Assembly: GCF_029989365.1 (NCBI RefSeq)
Contig: NZ_JAPRAQ010000002.1
Coordinates: 62,001 to 126,000 of the forward strand
Source of the DNA: Bradyrhizobium sp. Arg816
Lineage (GTDB): Bacteria; Pseudomonadota; Alphaproteobacteria; Rhizobiales; Xanthobacteraceae
Length of the DNA: 64,000 nucleotides
Direction: 5' to 3'
Position numbers and translations under genes: made by a program. Shown piece by piece: positions 20,028 to 30,840 of the stretch; position 1 is the stretch's first letter; each line of letters starts with the position of its first letter. The notes under the pieces were generated by a model. It was not told the DNA's origin, ran no database searches, and worked only from the letters and a program-made list of their open reading frames with translations.

Positions 20028-20432
20028 GTGGCGGATTCCAAGTCTGGCGGCGCGATCGGCGCCGAGAACGTCGATCGCTTGAAGAGTTATCTCGATGCTC
20101 TCGAACGGGAAAGCCGGCCGCTCCCCATGCGAGGCGGCGAGCCCAACCGTTCCGCCATCGCGCTCGCCTGCGGGTTCGACCGCCAGGTCCTGTACAAGAA
20201 TCCAGCCGCAAAGGCGCTGCTCGAAGCCGCGGTCGAGAAGCTGGACACCGGTGTAGCGCAGGACGACGAGGCCAAGCCCGAGCCGAAGTCCGACCGTCGG
20301 GATCGCCGCATCCTCTCGCTCGAGCAGCAGAACGCCGCGCTGCGCGCCGAAAACGCCGGCCTGCGGGAGAAGTTGCGTCGCCTGGAGCAGGTCGAGGACA
20401 TCATGGTCACGACGGGACGTCGCGTGTCATGA
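20028..20432 (+). CDS. Helix-turn-helix plus coiled-coil accessory protein
   Basis: 134 residues from GTG 20028 with GGAGGA nine bases upstream. The N-terminus (VDRLKSYLDALERESRPLP, NRSAIALACGFDRQVLYKNPA) looks like a helix-turn-helix. The second half is a heptad-rich coil (RILSLEQQNAALRAENAGLRE, then RRLEQVEDIMVTTGRRVS). It follows the previous coiled-coil gene by 32 bases and precedes the helicase by 66. It ends at TGA 20430-20432 in the same frame as the helicase, so readthrough would fuse the two. A role in recombination or element maintenance is inferred only from position. Confidence 0.65.
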   Translation: MADSKSGGAIGAENVDRLKSYLDALERESRPLPMRGGEPNRSAIALACGFDRQVLYKNPAAKALLEAAVEKLDTGVAQDDEAKPEPKSDRRDRRILSLEQQNAALRAENAGLREKLRRLEQVEDIMVTTGRRVS

Positions 20433-20498
20433 AGTCCCGTCCCTCAGAGCCGACCTGCGAACAGCAAGACCGTCGCGTTGCAGCCGGATCGAGGCGTC

Positions 20499-22412
20499 AT
20501 GTTTGAGACCACGGGCCGCCATGCCAAGTCGGGCGAGACCATCGTGCGTCATCTGGCCGAGGAGCCGGCGTTCGAAGGCATCGGCTATGCGACCGCGGCC
20601 AAGCTATGGAAGTCGTTCGGCGACAATCTCTATGCACTGCTCGGCAATGGTGATGCCGTGCGCCTGGCCGATGTCCTGGGCGCGGACCGAGCCGAAAGGT
20701 TGGTGCTGGCGTGGCGGGAGAAGCTGGCCGAAGGCGACATCGTCGTCTGGCTTGATGAACACGGGTTCGACGCACGACTTGCCAAGAAGATCATCCGTCT
20801 GTGGGGCGCAGACGCTGCCGCCAAGCTGCGAGAATCGCCCTACGTGATGATGGCCTTGGCCGATTGGGCGATGGTCGATGCCGCTGGCCGAAAGATCGGC
20901 GTTTCTACCGACGATCCGAGGCGCCTCGTCGCGGCCGTGGAGGCTGTGCTCTACGCTCGGCTGGACCAGCACCACACCTGGATCGGACATCGCGATCTCA
21001 TCGCCGCGGTCGGCCGTCTGCTGAAGTGCCTTCCGGCCAAGGCCGAGGAGGCCCTGGCGGCCGCTGTCGCACAGCGGGCGGCGATCCCGATCGGAGGCGG
21101 CTTCCAGGCCGCCGGGGCGCACATGATGGAGCGCTACGTCGCGGACCGGATCCGGGAGATGCTCGCCGAGCCCGCCATGGGCGACCTGATCGCCCGCGAG
21201 GTTTCCGACGGCGAGCTCCATGCGTGGCTCGATCGGCAAGACCTGGGCGTGGCGCTCGACGACGAGCAGCGGGAGGCCGTCCGGATTGCAGTCCAAGAGC
21301 GCTTCGGCATCGTCCGTGGGGGCGCTGGCGTAGGCAAAACCACGGTTCTGAAGGCTGTTGCCAGTGCGTGCGCGGCGTTCGGCCGGACGACGCACATGAT
21401 GGCTCTGGCGGGCCGTGCCGCCGTCCGCATCGCCGAGGCGACGGGCTGGCCGGCCTCGACCATCGCCGCCTTTTTGAAGGCGGTCGAAGCGAGGTCGATC
21501 GCGCTCGGCCCGGAATCTCTGGTCGTCCTCGACGAGGCCTCGATGGTCGACCTGCCGACCATGTACCGGATCCTGCGGTCCCTGCCGGACGGCTGCCGGC
21601 TGCTGCTGGTGGGCGACCCGGGCCAGCTCCCGCCGATCCAGTTTGGCCTGGTGCTGCATGTGCTGGTCGAGCGGAACGAGATCCCCTCGGTCGAGCTCAC
21701 CCGCGTCTACCGCCAGACCGAGGCGACGGGCATTCCCGCCGTCGCCAGCGCGGTGCGAGCCGGCCGGCTGCCCAGCTTACCGGATAAGGTCGACGCTGCC
21801 AGCCACGGGGTCGCGCTGATCTCGTCGAACGAGCTTTCCACCGACCAGATCGTCGACGTGGTCGCCGACCTCGGCGGCTTCGCGGAGGACCTGCGGATTG
21901 TCTGCGCCGTGAAGGCCGGCCCGGCCGGCACCGAGGCGCTGAACGCGCGCTTCCACGACATCTTCGCGGTGGGAAAGTGCCGACATCCAGGCAGGCGCTT
22001 GGCCGAGGGCGAGCCGGTGATGTTCCTGCGGAACGACTATCAGCGTGATCTTCGCAACGGCAGCCTCGGTCGTATCACCGCGATCGAGGACGGAAAGGTC
22101 ACGGCGAACTTCGACGGGGCTGAGCAGGAGCTGAGCGGTCCGGCGCTCGACGATCTCGCGCTGGCCTATGCGATTACGGTGCACAAGGCGCAGGGCTCCA
22201 GCTTCCGGAAGGTCGTCATCCCGATCCAGAAAACGCGGCTGCTCGACCGGTCGCTAGTCTACACCGCGGTCACCCGTGCCACGGACCTGGCGGTCATGGT
22301 CGGCGACGGCGAGGTCTTGAAGCAGGCTCTGTACCGAGACGCCCACGCCGAACGGCGAGAGACCGCGTTGGGATTGCTATTGGATCCTTCGCGCTCGACC
22401 ACTGCGTCCTGA
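20499..22412 (+). CDS. RecD-like superfamily 1 helicase
   Basis: 637 residues from ATG 20499; an upstream TTG at 20478 would add seven. The N-terminal third has helix-hairpin-helix segments (TIVRHLAEEPAFEGIGYATAAKLW). The motor follows with Walker A GGAGVGKTT, motif II LVVLDEASMVDL, LLLVGDPGQLPPIQFG, and the RecD-type closing motifs AITVHKAQGSSFRKV and VYTAVTRATDLAVMVG. RecD2-type enzymes unwind DNA 5' to 3'. Compared with my memory of full-length relatives, an N-terminal OB-like region of roughly 80-100 residues is absent, because the frame is closed by TGA at 20430. It is the last gene of the island's right-hand module. Confidence 0.85.
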   Translation: MFETTGRHAKSGETIVRHLAEEPAFEGIGYATAAKLWKSFGDNLYALLGNGDAVRLADVLGADRAERLVLAWREKLAEGDIVVWLDEHGFDARLAKKIIRLWGADAAAKLRESPYVMMALADWAMVDAAGRKIGVSTDDPRRLVAAVEAVLYARLDQHHTWIGHRDLIAAVGRLLKCLPAKAEEALAAAVAQRAAIPIGGGFQAAGAHMMERYVADRIREMLAEPAMGDLIAREVSDGELHAWLDRQDLGVALDDEQREAVRIAVQERFGIVRGGAGVGKTTVLKAVASACAAFGRTTHMMALAGRAAVRIAEATGWPASTIAAFLKAVEARSIALGPESLVVLDEASMVDLPTMYRILRSLPDGCRLLLVGDPGQLPPIQFGLVLHVLVERNEIPSVELTRVYRQTEATGIPAVASAVRAGRLPSLPDKVDAASHGVALISSNELSTDQIVDVVADLGGFAEDLRIVCAVKAGPAGTEALNARFHDIFAVGKCRHPGRRLAEGEPVMFLRNDYQRDLRNGSLGRITAIEDGKVTANFDGAEQELSGPALDDLALAYAITVHKAQGSSFRKVVIPIQKTRLLDRSLVYTAVTRATDLAVMVGDGEVLKQALYRDAHAERRETALGLLLDPSRSTTAS

Positions 22413-22621
22413 TCGATCCAAGGATTCGACTGCACCGAAAACCGGGGCTCCTGGTCTCCGGAGTGAAAAGCGCGACTATTATGTGGAGATATGTGGAGAA
22501 GCGGGCGACCGCTCTATCTCGACTGCCATGTGCCCGATACGGTCGGTTTGTGACTGTTTTGTTGACAAACCGTTGACCGACCAGGGGGCTTTCGTAGTCG
22601 GATCAACGGACTAACACACAC

Positions 22622-22631
22622 AGTTACAAAA
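22622..22631 (-). repeat. Inverted copy of TTTTGTAACT at the island's right end
   Basis: AGTTACAAAA at 22622-22631, the reverse complement of the repeats at 10786 and 10891. It lies in the 253-base gap between helicase and phosphatase genes. A nearby stretch (TTTGTGACTGTTTTGTTGAC, around 22548) is similar but not identical and may be a further binding arm. Confidence 0.45.
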
Positions 22632-22665
22632 CGGACCCCATTCTTCATTTCTGAGACGAGCCGTT

Positions 22666-23016
22666 CTAAGGCCTGGTAACAGTAGCCGCTGGTCGCGAGA
22701 GGAAACGGCCGGCTCGGCTTTCAAGTATTCGGACCAAGACGGGATCCATGAATTCATAGTCGTCCGGAATGTCGAGGCAGATGACCCGCTTGTTATTCAG
22801 GCTGGAGCGGAATTTCCGGTTCAGCTTGTTACGGTGGGTCTTCTCCATGACGAAGATGATGTCAGCCCATTCGACCTGCTCGGACGACAACAACACGTCC
22901 GCGTCGTTAGAGATGCCGGCCGAGTCGGCCTCGATGCCCGGCCAAGTCGAAAAGACTTGTTCAGCGGTAGGGCTGCGGAGGCGATTGGCACTGCAGACGA
23001 ATAGGACGTTCGTCAC
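22666..23016 (-). CDS. Low-molecular-weight protein tyrosine phosphatase family protein
   Basis: 116 residues from GTG 23016. The P-loop CSANRLRS (C-x5-R-S, Cys 8 and Arg 14) directly follows the first strand NVLFVC, as in LMW phosphatases and arsenate reductases. A DSAG turn, WADIIFVMEKTHRNKL and a C-terminal IPDDYEFMDP with the general-acid Asp complete the fold. It is shorter than typical 140-155-residue members, matching a compact subgroup. The frame is open to 23184, but the extra N-terminal residues look non-native. It sits just outside the proposed right repeat, so whether it belongs to the island is open. Confidence 0.8.
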   Translation of the reverse strand: MTNVLFVCSANRLRSPTAEQVFSTWPGIEADSAGISNDADVLLSSEQVEWADIIFVMEKTHRNKLNRKFRSSLNNKRVICLDIPDDYEFMDPVLVRILESRAGRFLSRPAATVTRP

Positions 23017-23252
23017 TCTGACCGTTCCACGGGAGGGACCGGGATAATCCGATCGACCTAGGTCTAGATACACGCCTTTTGGTAGCCGGCGGAATCTTCG
23101 ACGCCCCCACGTTGGCGTTGGCTGAGAGGGCGCCTCTCCTATCAAAATTGTCGGCTCGCCTGAAATGGCAGGATTCCTTACCAATTAACGGGTAAAGCTC
23201 GATTTTTCCGGGCTTGCCTCATGTGCTGCCCTCAAGCCTTTGACGAGGGGGG

Positions 23253-23291
23253 ATGTGAATAGTACTAACTTGATGTTAATTCTATTCACAT
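23253..23291. promoter_or_regulatory. Candidate operator upstream of the DUF2306 gene
   Basis: ATGTGAATAG (23253-23262) and CTATTCACAT (23282-23291) form a perfect 10-bp inverted repeat with a 19-base A/T-rich spacer. The ATG of the next gene is 30 bases away. Spacing and symmetry suggest a dimeric regulator straddling the promoter. No regulator gene adjoins it. Confidence 0.45.
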
Positions 23292-23321
23292 GGGTCGGCC
23301 GTCGATCGGAGAAAGTCCTGC

Positions 23322-23720
23322 ATGAGCGTTGCGCCGCTGCTTGAGGCCGCCCCAGCGATCCCGCTGCACGCCTTTGCCGCCATGGCCGCCTTCGTGCTCG
23401 GCCTCGTTCAGTTTGCCGCCCCCAAGGGAACGCTGCCGCACCGGACGATCGGCTGGATCTGGCTGGGGCTCATGGCGGTCGTGGCGGCATCGTCGTTCTG
23501 GATCCACCAGATCCGCCTGGTCGGGCCGTTCAGCCCGATCCATCTCCTATCGATCTTCACGCTGGTGATGCTACCGCTCGCGGTGTGGCGCGCGCACACC
23601 CATCGGGTCGCCGATCACCGGCGCATCATGATCATGACGTTCGTCGGCGCGCTCGTCATTGCCGGGCTGTTCACCCTCATGCCTGGACGGATCATGCATG
23701 CCGTGGTTTTCGGGCCGTAG
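23322..23720 (+). CDS. DUF2306-type membrane protein
   Basis: 132 residues from ATG 23322. Four hydrophobic segments are seen (about 12-32, 45-62, 75-92 and 105-125). Conserved His and Arg residues lie in the loops (LPHRTIGWIWLG, HTHRVADHRRIMI), a pattern of DUF2306 or related inner-membrane proteins. Function is unknown; heme or quinone binding has been guessed for relatives from the conserved histidines. It precedes gyrA by 180 bases on the same strand and has its own inverted-repeat operator candidate. Confidence 0.7.
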   Translation: MSVAPLLEAAPAIPLHAFAAMAAFVLGLVQFAAPKGTLPHRTIGWIWLGLMAVVAASSFWIHQIRLVGPFSPIHLLSIFTLVMLPLAVWRAHTHRVADHRRIMIMTFVGALVIAGLFTLMPGRIMHAVVFGP

Positions 23721-23900
23721 CGATCGCCGAAATCGAGGTCCCGCCAGTACCCGAAATGGAGCGCGCGAACAGTCTCCCGCCAACCCGGTAAGTGCATGAA
23801 AAAACGAAGGGAAAAAGCGCTTCCCTTGGCCTCGCAAGGGTGGTTATCAGGGGCTCGATGCGCTATATGATTCCCAGATAAAATCTCACCGGATTTCCCC

Positions 23901-26648
<2,748 letters not shown>

Positions 26649-26659
26649 CGCGTGGCCCC

Positions 26660-26744
26660 GTAGCCCGGATGGAGCGTAAGCGAAATCCGGGGCTCCGCAT
26701 GCTTGGCAAGAAACCCGGATTGCGCTTCGCTCCATCCGGGCTAC
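26660..26744. repeat. Palindromic intergenic repeat between gyrA and kup
   Basis: GTAGCCCGGATGGAGCG (26660-26676) is matched by its exact reverse complement at 26728-26744, 17 bp, enclosing a 51-base centre. It fills the gap between convergent gyrA and kup and can fold on either strand. I recognise the GTAGCCCGGATG core as a dispersed repeat type of Bradyrhizobium-like genomes. It may act as a bidirectional transcript end. Confidence 0.8.
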
Positions 26745-26756
26745 TGCACTGACTAG

Positions 26757-28667
26757 CTAAATCTCCAGCTCCGTGCCGAACTCCACCACCTGCCTGGTCG
26801 GCACGCCGAAGAACGCGGCGGAGCGTTCGGCGTTGCGCTGGAGGAAGGCGAACAGTCCTTCGCGCCAGACCCACATGCCCGGGATGTCCTCGCTCGGGAT
26901 GATGGTTTCGCGGCCGACATAGTAGGTGATGTCGGAGAGGTCGATGCCGGGCAGCTTGCCCTGGCGGCAGGCGAGCGTCAGGCCCGCATAGATCGTCGGA
27001 TTCTGCATGAAACCGTAGTGCAGGACCACGCGGGTGATACCGGGAACGATCTCGATCACCTCGGCACGGTCCTCATCGGTGATGTGCGGGGATTCCTCGA
27101 TCAGCACGGTGACGAGGACGATGCGCTCATGCAGCACGTGGTTGTGCTTGACGAATTGCGTCAGCGCCAGCGGCACGCCGCGCGGCGCGGATGCCAGGAA
27201 GACGGCGGTCCCGGGCAGTCTGGCGCGGCACTTGTTGACCGCGGTCTCGATCAGGTCCTCCTCGGGCTGGCGCAGCTTGGCGCGCGCCGCCTCGACCAGC
27301 TTCACGCCGCTGCGCCAGGTCAGCATCATGAAGGCGACGAGGGCCGCGAGCAGCAGCGGAAACCAGCCGCCCTCGAACAGCTTGATCGAATTGGCGGAGA
27401 AGAAGATCACGTCGATCACGAAGAAGAAACCGTTGACGGCGACCACGATCCACGGCGAATAGCCCCACTGGATCGCGACCAGGGCCGCGAGCAGCGTGGT
27501 GATCGCCATCAGCAGCGACACCGCGATGCCATAGGCGCCGGCGAGCGCTTCCGAGGTGCCGAAGCTCAGGACCGCGCCGAGCGTTGCGGCAGCGAGCAGC
27601 CAGTTCACCAGCGGCACGTAGATCTGGCCCATCGCATGGCTCGTGGTGTGGCGGATCTGCATGCGCGGCAGGAAGCCGAGCTGGATCGATTGCTGGGTCA
27701 GCGAGAACACGCCGGAGATGATCGCCTGCGAGGCGATCACGGTCGCGAGCGCCGAGAAGGCGACCAGCGGATAGTGCAGGGCGTCCGGGCAGAGCTGGAA
27801 GAATGGGTTCTCGATCATCGCGGGATCGGTGATCAGCAGCGCGGCCTGTCCAAAATAGTTCAGCACCAGCGCGGGCAGGCAGATCGCGAACCAGGCAAGC
27901 CGGATCGGGAAGCGTCCGAAATGCCCCATGTCGGCGTACATGGCTTCACCGCCGGTCACCGCCAGGAAGGCGGCGCCGAGGATCGCGAAGGAGATGTGGA
28001 AGTCCTGGTGGATCAGGAAGTTGAAGGCATAGAGCGGGCTCAGTGCCGCGAGCACCGCCGGCGCCTTGACGATGCCGTGGACGCCGAGCGCGGCCAGCAC
28101 GAAGAACCAGGCCAGCATCACCGGCCCGAAGATGCGGCCGATGAAACCCGTGCCCTGCTTCTGGATCATGAACAGCCCGATCAGGATCGCGACGGTGATG
28201 GGCACCACCACAGGCGCGAGCGAGGGGGCGTCGACCTTGAGACCCTCGATGGCTGAGAGCACCGAGATCGCCGGGGTGATCGCGCCGTCGCCATAGAGTA
28301 GGGCGGCGCCGACGAGTCCGACGACGAGGAGATGCGCGCGCCAGGTGCCGGACTGGGCGTGGCGGGCATGCAGCAGCGCCAGCAGCGCGACGATGCCGCC
28401 TTCGCCGCGATTGTCCGCGCGCAGGATCAGCAGCGCATACTTCAACGAGATGATCAGCAGCAGGGCCCAGAGGATCAACGAGGCAACGCCCAGGACAGCT
28501 TCGGGAGTCACCGTCGCGCCATGGGCGGCCGCCTTGGCGGCTTCCTTCAGGGCGTAGAGGGGGCTGGTGCCGATATCGCCATAGACCACCCCGAGGGCGC
28601 CCATGGTCATGGCAATCGGCAGAGGGTCAGGGTGATGGCCGGAAACGACTGCGGGCGTACTGGACAA
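26757..28667 (-). CDS. kup: Potassium uptake protein, Kup/TrkD family
   Basis: 636 residues from TTG 28667, preceded by GGGGGG. About twelve transmembrane segments occupy the first 430 residues, opening with the family hallmark MGALGVVYGDIGTSPLYALKEA. RADNRGEGGIVALLALL and GGEAMYADMGHFG are also typical. A cytoplasmic C-terminal domain of about 190 residues follows. Kup proteins are K+/H+ symporters of the inner membrane. The leader contains a strong GCGCCCG/CGGGCGC hairpin about 30 bases before the start. It shows no match to a riboswitch I know. Confidence 0.95.
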   Translation of the reverse strand: MSSTPAVVSGHHPDPLPIAMTMGALGVVYGDIGTSPLYALKEAAKAAAHGATVTPEAVLGVASLILWALLLIISLKYALLILRADNRGEGGIVALLALLHARHAQSGTWRAHLLVVGLVGAALLYGDGAITPAISVLSAIEGLKVDAPSLAPVVVPITVAILIGLFMIQKQGTGFIGRIFGPVMLAWFFVLAALGVHGIVKAPAVLAALSPLYAFNFLIHQDFHISFAILGAAFLAVTGGEAMYADMGHFGRFPIRLAWFAICLPALVLNYFGQAALLITDPAMIENPFFQLCPDALHYPLVAFSALATVIASQAIISGVFSLTQQSIQLGFLPRMQIRHTTSHAMGQIYVPLVNWLLAAATLGAVLSFGTSEALAGAYGIAVSLLMAITTLLAALVAIQWGYSPWIVVAVNGFFFVIDVIFFSANSIKLFEGGWFPLLLAALVAFMMLTWRSGVKLVEAARAKLRQPEEDLIETAVNKCRARLPGTAVFLASAPRGVPLALTQFVKHNHVLHERIVLVTVLIEESPHITDEDRAEVIEIVPGITRVVLHYGFMQNPTIYAGLTLACRQGKLPGIDLSDITYYVGRETIIPSEDIPGMWVWREGLFAFLQRNAERSAAFFGVPTRQVVEFGTELEI

Positions 28668-28802
28668 GGTCGACCCCCCGATGGGATCGCGCCCGCCGGG
28701 CCATTCCGACGGGCGCGAGCATCAGACAGTCTGCGACGAGACGTCGCAAATATCCATGGGATTTATCTCGGGCTTTATATGACGCGAAGCTGACAGCGTC
28801 GA

Positions 28803-29060
28803 CTACGGGGTCCGGTCGGCGGTCACGAGGCGCGCCTCGCGGATATTGGCCTTGGTGCCGGCCTGACGCAGGCAGGACGCCTCGAAGTTCGGCCAAGCCT
28901 GCTGCGAGCAGTCCTTGCCGATGGTGCGGATATCGAGGCGGTCGCTCTTGGCCAGCGGCTGCGGGACGCTCGCTTCGACGGTCGGAGCGAAACCGGGAAG
29001 GACGGTGAGAGCGGCGGCAACGAACGCAGCAATGGCGATGGCCGAGATGGTCTTGATCAT
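28803..29060 (-). CDS. Small secreted protein of rhizobial type
   Basis: 85 residues from ATG 29060. A signal peptide (MIKTISAIAIAAFVAAALTVL) is followed by a short mature part with two cysteines (IGKDCSQQAWPNFEASCLR), which could form a disulfide. Small proteins of this kind, with a CSQQAWP-like core, are frequent in Bradyrhizobium in my recollection. The function is unknown. It lies between kup and coaD, divergent from coaD. Confidence 0.7.
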   Translation of the reverse strand: MIKTISAIAIAAFVAAALTVLPGFAPTVEASVPQPLAKSDRLDIRTIGKDCSQQAWPNFEASCLRQAGTKANIREARLVTADRTP

Positions 29061-29309
29061 TGACGGTCCCCTGTGATGCGGCCGCTACGCCCAGTTGTGC
29101 GGCCCGTCATTCGTTGGGCGGATTAGTAACCATGGCCAGTTTCCGGACGTCTTCGCGGACGCCCGAAATGGTTTCGTTCGCACTCCGTTTTGTTTCATGG
29201 CCGCCCGGAGGACGAAACAATTCGGGGGATTCCGACACGGCGCCGCCGAAAAACCGGCAGGGAACCTGTCTGGCTTGCCGGGCCGGGCCGGGCGCGGTAG
29301 GACGGGGTC

Positions 29310-29807
29310 ATGCCGCGCATTGCCTTCTACCCGGGTTCCTTTGACCCCATCACCAACGGCCATCTGGACGTGGTCCGGAACAGTGTCCCCCTGTGCGATC
29401 GGCTCGTGGTCGCGATCGGGGTCCATCCCGGCAAGAAGCCGCTGTTCTCGACTGAGGAGCGGCTCAAGATGCTCCATGACGTCTGCGGGCCGGTCGCGGC
29501 CCAGGTCGGCTGCACGCTTGATGCCGTGACCTACGACGATCTTGCGGTCACTGCGGCACGCAGGCACGGCGCGACCGTCATGATTCGAGGTCTGCGCGAC
29601 GGCACCGACCTCGACTACGAGATGCAGCTCGCCGGGATGAACGGCGCCATGGCGCCCGACGTCCAAACCGTGTTCCTGCCGGCCTCCCCGGCCGTCCGCC
29701 CAATTACCGGCACGTTGGTGCGTCAAATCGCGGCCATGGGCGGAGATATCTCGACCTTCGTGCCGCCGCTCGTCGCCAACCTGCTCAAGGCCAAATTCGC
29801 CGGATAA
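29310..29807 (+). CDS. coaD: Phosphopantetheine adenylyltransferase
   Basis: 165 residues from ATG 29310. It transfers AMP from ATP to 4'-phosphopantetheine, the penultimate step of coenzyme A synthesis. The N-terminus [19 protein letters not shown] carries the T-x-GH nucleotide-binding signature. [21 protein letters not shown] and [16 protein letters not shown] supply the substrate site. Length is normal. It starts a co-directional run coaD, cyclophilin, small secreted protein, cyclophilin, queA. Confidence 0.97.
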   Translation: MPRIAFYPGSFDPITNGHLDVVRNSVPLCDRLVVAIGVHPGKKPLFSTEERLKMLHDVCGPVAAQVGCTLDAVTYDDLAVTAARRHGATVMIRGLRDGTDLDYEMQLAGMNGAMAPDVQTVFLPASPAVRPITGTLVRQIAAMGGDISTFVPPLVANLLKAKFAG

Positions 29808-29844
29808 CGGCGCAATTCTTCATCCTACCTGATCCGGAGTTCTC

Positions 29845-30420
29845 ATGATCCGTCGTCTCGCAATTCTTGCCACGATCTTTGCCGCGCTCTTCAGCGCGGT
29901 CCCGGCGGTGGCGCAGCAGCTGCCGGCGAACCTCGACAAGGCCAACGCCATCGTCATCGACACCACCAAGGGCCGCATCGTCATCAAGCTGCGGACCGAC
30001 ATCGCGCCCCAGCATGCCGAGCGCATCAAGCAGCTCGCGCGCGAGGGCTATTACAACAACGTGCCGTTCCATCGCGTCATGGACGGCTTCATGGCGCAGA
30101 CCGGCGACGGCGAGAAATTCAACGGCACCGGCGGCTCGAAATACCCGAACCTGAAGCAGGAATTCTCCAAGGTTCATTTCGCCCGCGGCATTGTCGGGAT
30201 GGCGCGGCGCGGCGACAGCGTCGATAGCGCCAACTCGCAGTTCTTCATCATGTTCGCGGACGGCGGCAGCCTCGATAACCAGTACACTGTGATCGGCGAG
30301 GTCGTGCAGGGCATGGACGTCGTCGACAAGCTGAAGAAGGCACCGCCCGGTTCGGCCGGCGGTGCCGTCACCGATCCCGACAAGATGGTGAAGGTCCAGG
30401 TCGCCTCCGACATCAAATAG
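29845..30420 (+). CDS. Peptidyl-prolyl cis-trans isomerase, cyclophilin type, exported
   Basis: 191 residues from ATG 29845. A signal peptide (MIRRLAILATIFAALFSAVPAVA) directs it to the periplasm. The cyclophilin domain shows VPFHRVMDGFMAQTGDG with catalytic Arg, then FSKVHFARGIVGMARRGDSVDSANSQFFIMF, and a C-terminal strand DPDKMVKVQVASDI. It speeds proline isomerisation during folding of exported proteins. It lies 37 bases after coaD and ten bases before the next gene, so the genes form an operon. The cytoplasmic homologue lies two genes on. Confidence 0.95.
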   Translation: MIRRLAILATIFAALFSAVPAVAQQLPANLDKANAIVIDTTKGRIVIKLRTDIAPQHAERIKQLAREGYYNNVPFHRVMDGFMAQTGDGEKFNGTGGSKYPNLKQEFSKVHFARGIVGMARRGDSVDSANSQFFIMFADGGSLDNQYTVIGEVVQGMDVVDKLKKAPPGSAGGAVTDPDKMVKVQVASDIK

Positions 30421-30429
30421 GATGAGAAC

Positions 30430-30840
30430 ATGGCGCGCTGTGGCAATGGGCTTCTACTGGCTGCCGCGCTGCTGCTTTCAGGCGTTTCCGGCGCGACCGC
30501 CGAGGACGCGCAGGTCAACACCATCCAGGACATCTTCCAGCACCTGCGGACCTGCTGGAAGCCGCCGCCGCCCAACAAAGCTCGCCCTATCGACATCACC
30601 GTCGTCGTGAGCTTTAACCGGGCCGGAAACATTCTGGGCCATCCGAGGATTACCTATGAATCCGCGGAGGCCTCCGACAATGACCGGCTGCAATACCGGG
30701 TCGCGGTGATGGAGGCGCTGCAACGCTGCACGCCGATGCCATTTACCGATGCAATGGCCGGCGCCGCCGCGGGTCGTCCATTCGCGATCCAGTTCCGTAA
30801 CCGGAAGACTTCACCCCCAACGCAAGAGAGACGAGTATGA
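30430..30840 (+). CDS. Small exported protein between two cyclophilins
   Basis: 136 residues from ATG 30430 with a signal peptide (MARCGNGLLLAAALLLSGVSGATA). The mature part (IQDIFQHLRTCWKPPPPN, VVVSFNRAGNILGHPRITYES, VMEALQRCTPMPFTDAM) resembles the C-terminal fold of TonB or TolA-like proteins, with two cysteines spaced for a disulfide. It overlaps the next gene as ATGA, so it is co-translated. A periplasmic role beside the exported cyclophilin is plausible but unproven. Confidence 0.75.
   Translation: MARCGNGLLLAAALLLSGVSGATAEDAQVNTIQDIFQHLRTCWKPPPPNKARPIDITVVVSFNRAGNILGHPRITYESAEASDNDRLQYRVAVMEALQRCTPMPFTDAMAGAAAGRPFAIQFRNRKTSPPTQERRV

Larger units (their letters stand above)
10891..22631 (+). 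mobile_element. Integrative island with recombinase trio, nucleotidyltransferase cargo and helicase module
   Basis: An 11.7-kb block separates ssb from the DUF2306-gyrA region. The left end carries three consecutive overlapping tyrosine-recombinase genes. The middle carries accessory genes of unclear function. The right end carries two coiled-coil proteins and a RecD-like helicase. TTTTGTAACT occurs at 10786-10795 and 10891-10900, and as its reverse complement at 22622-22631. I place the limits at the inner left copy and the right copy, but no target duplication was found and the true ends may differ by 100-200 bases. The layout resembles Tn554-like TnpA/B/C elements, recombinase-in-trio elements and gamma-mobile-trio islands. 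Which group it belongs to cannot be settled from sequence alone. Confidence 0.65.

Noticed and set aside
23052..23066. GACCTAGGTC palindrome upstream of the phosphatase gene
   Set aside because: It is only ten bases, in a region with no clear promoter, and not repeated near other genes.
27018..28256. Long plus-strand frame opposite kup
   Set aside because: Antisense shadow without a recognisable domain; Kup on the other strand is certain.
28668..28802. Riboswitch in the kup leader
   Set aside because: There is one GC-rich hairpin (GCGCCCG/CGGGCGC) but no conserved core of any potassium or cyclic-dinucleotide riboswitch that I know.
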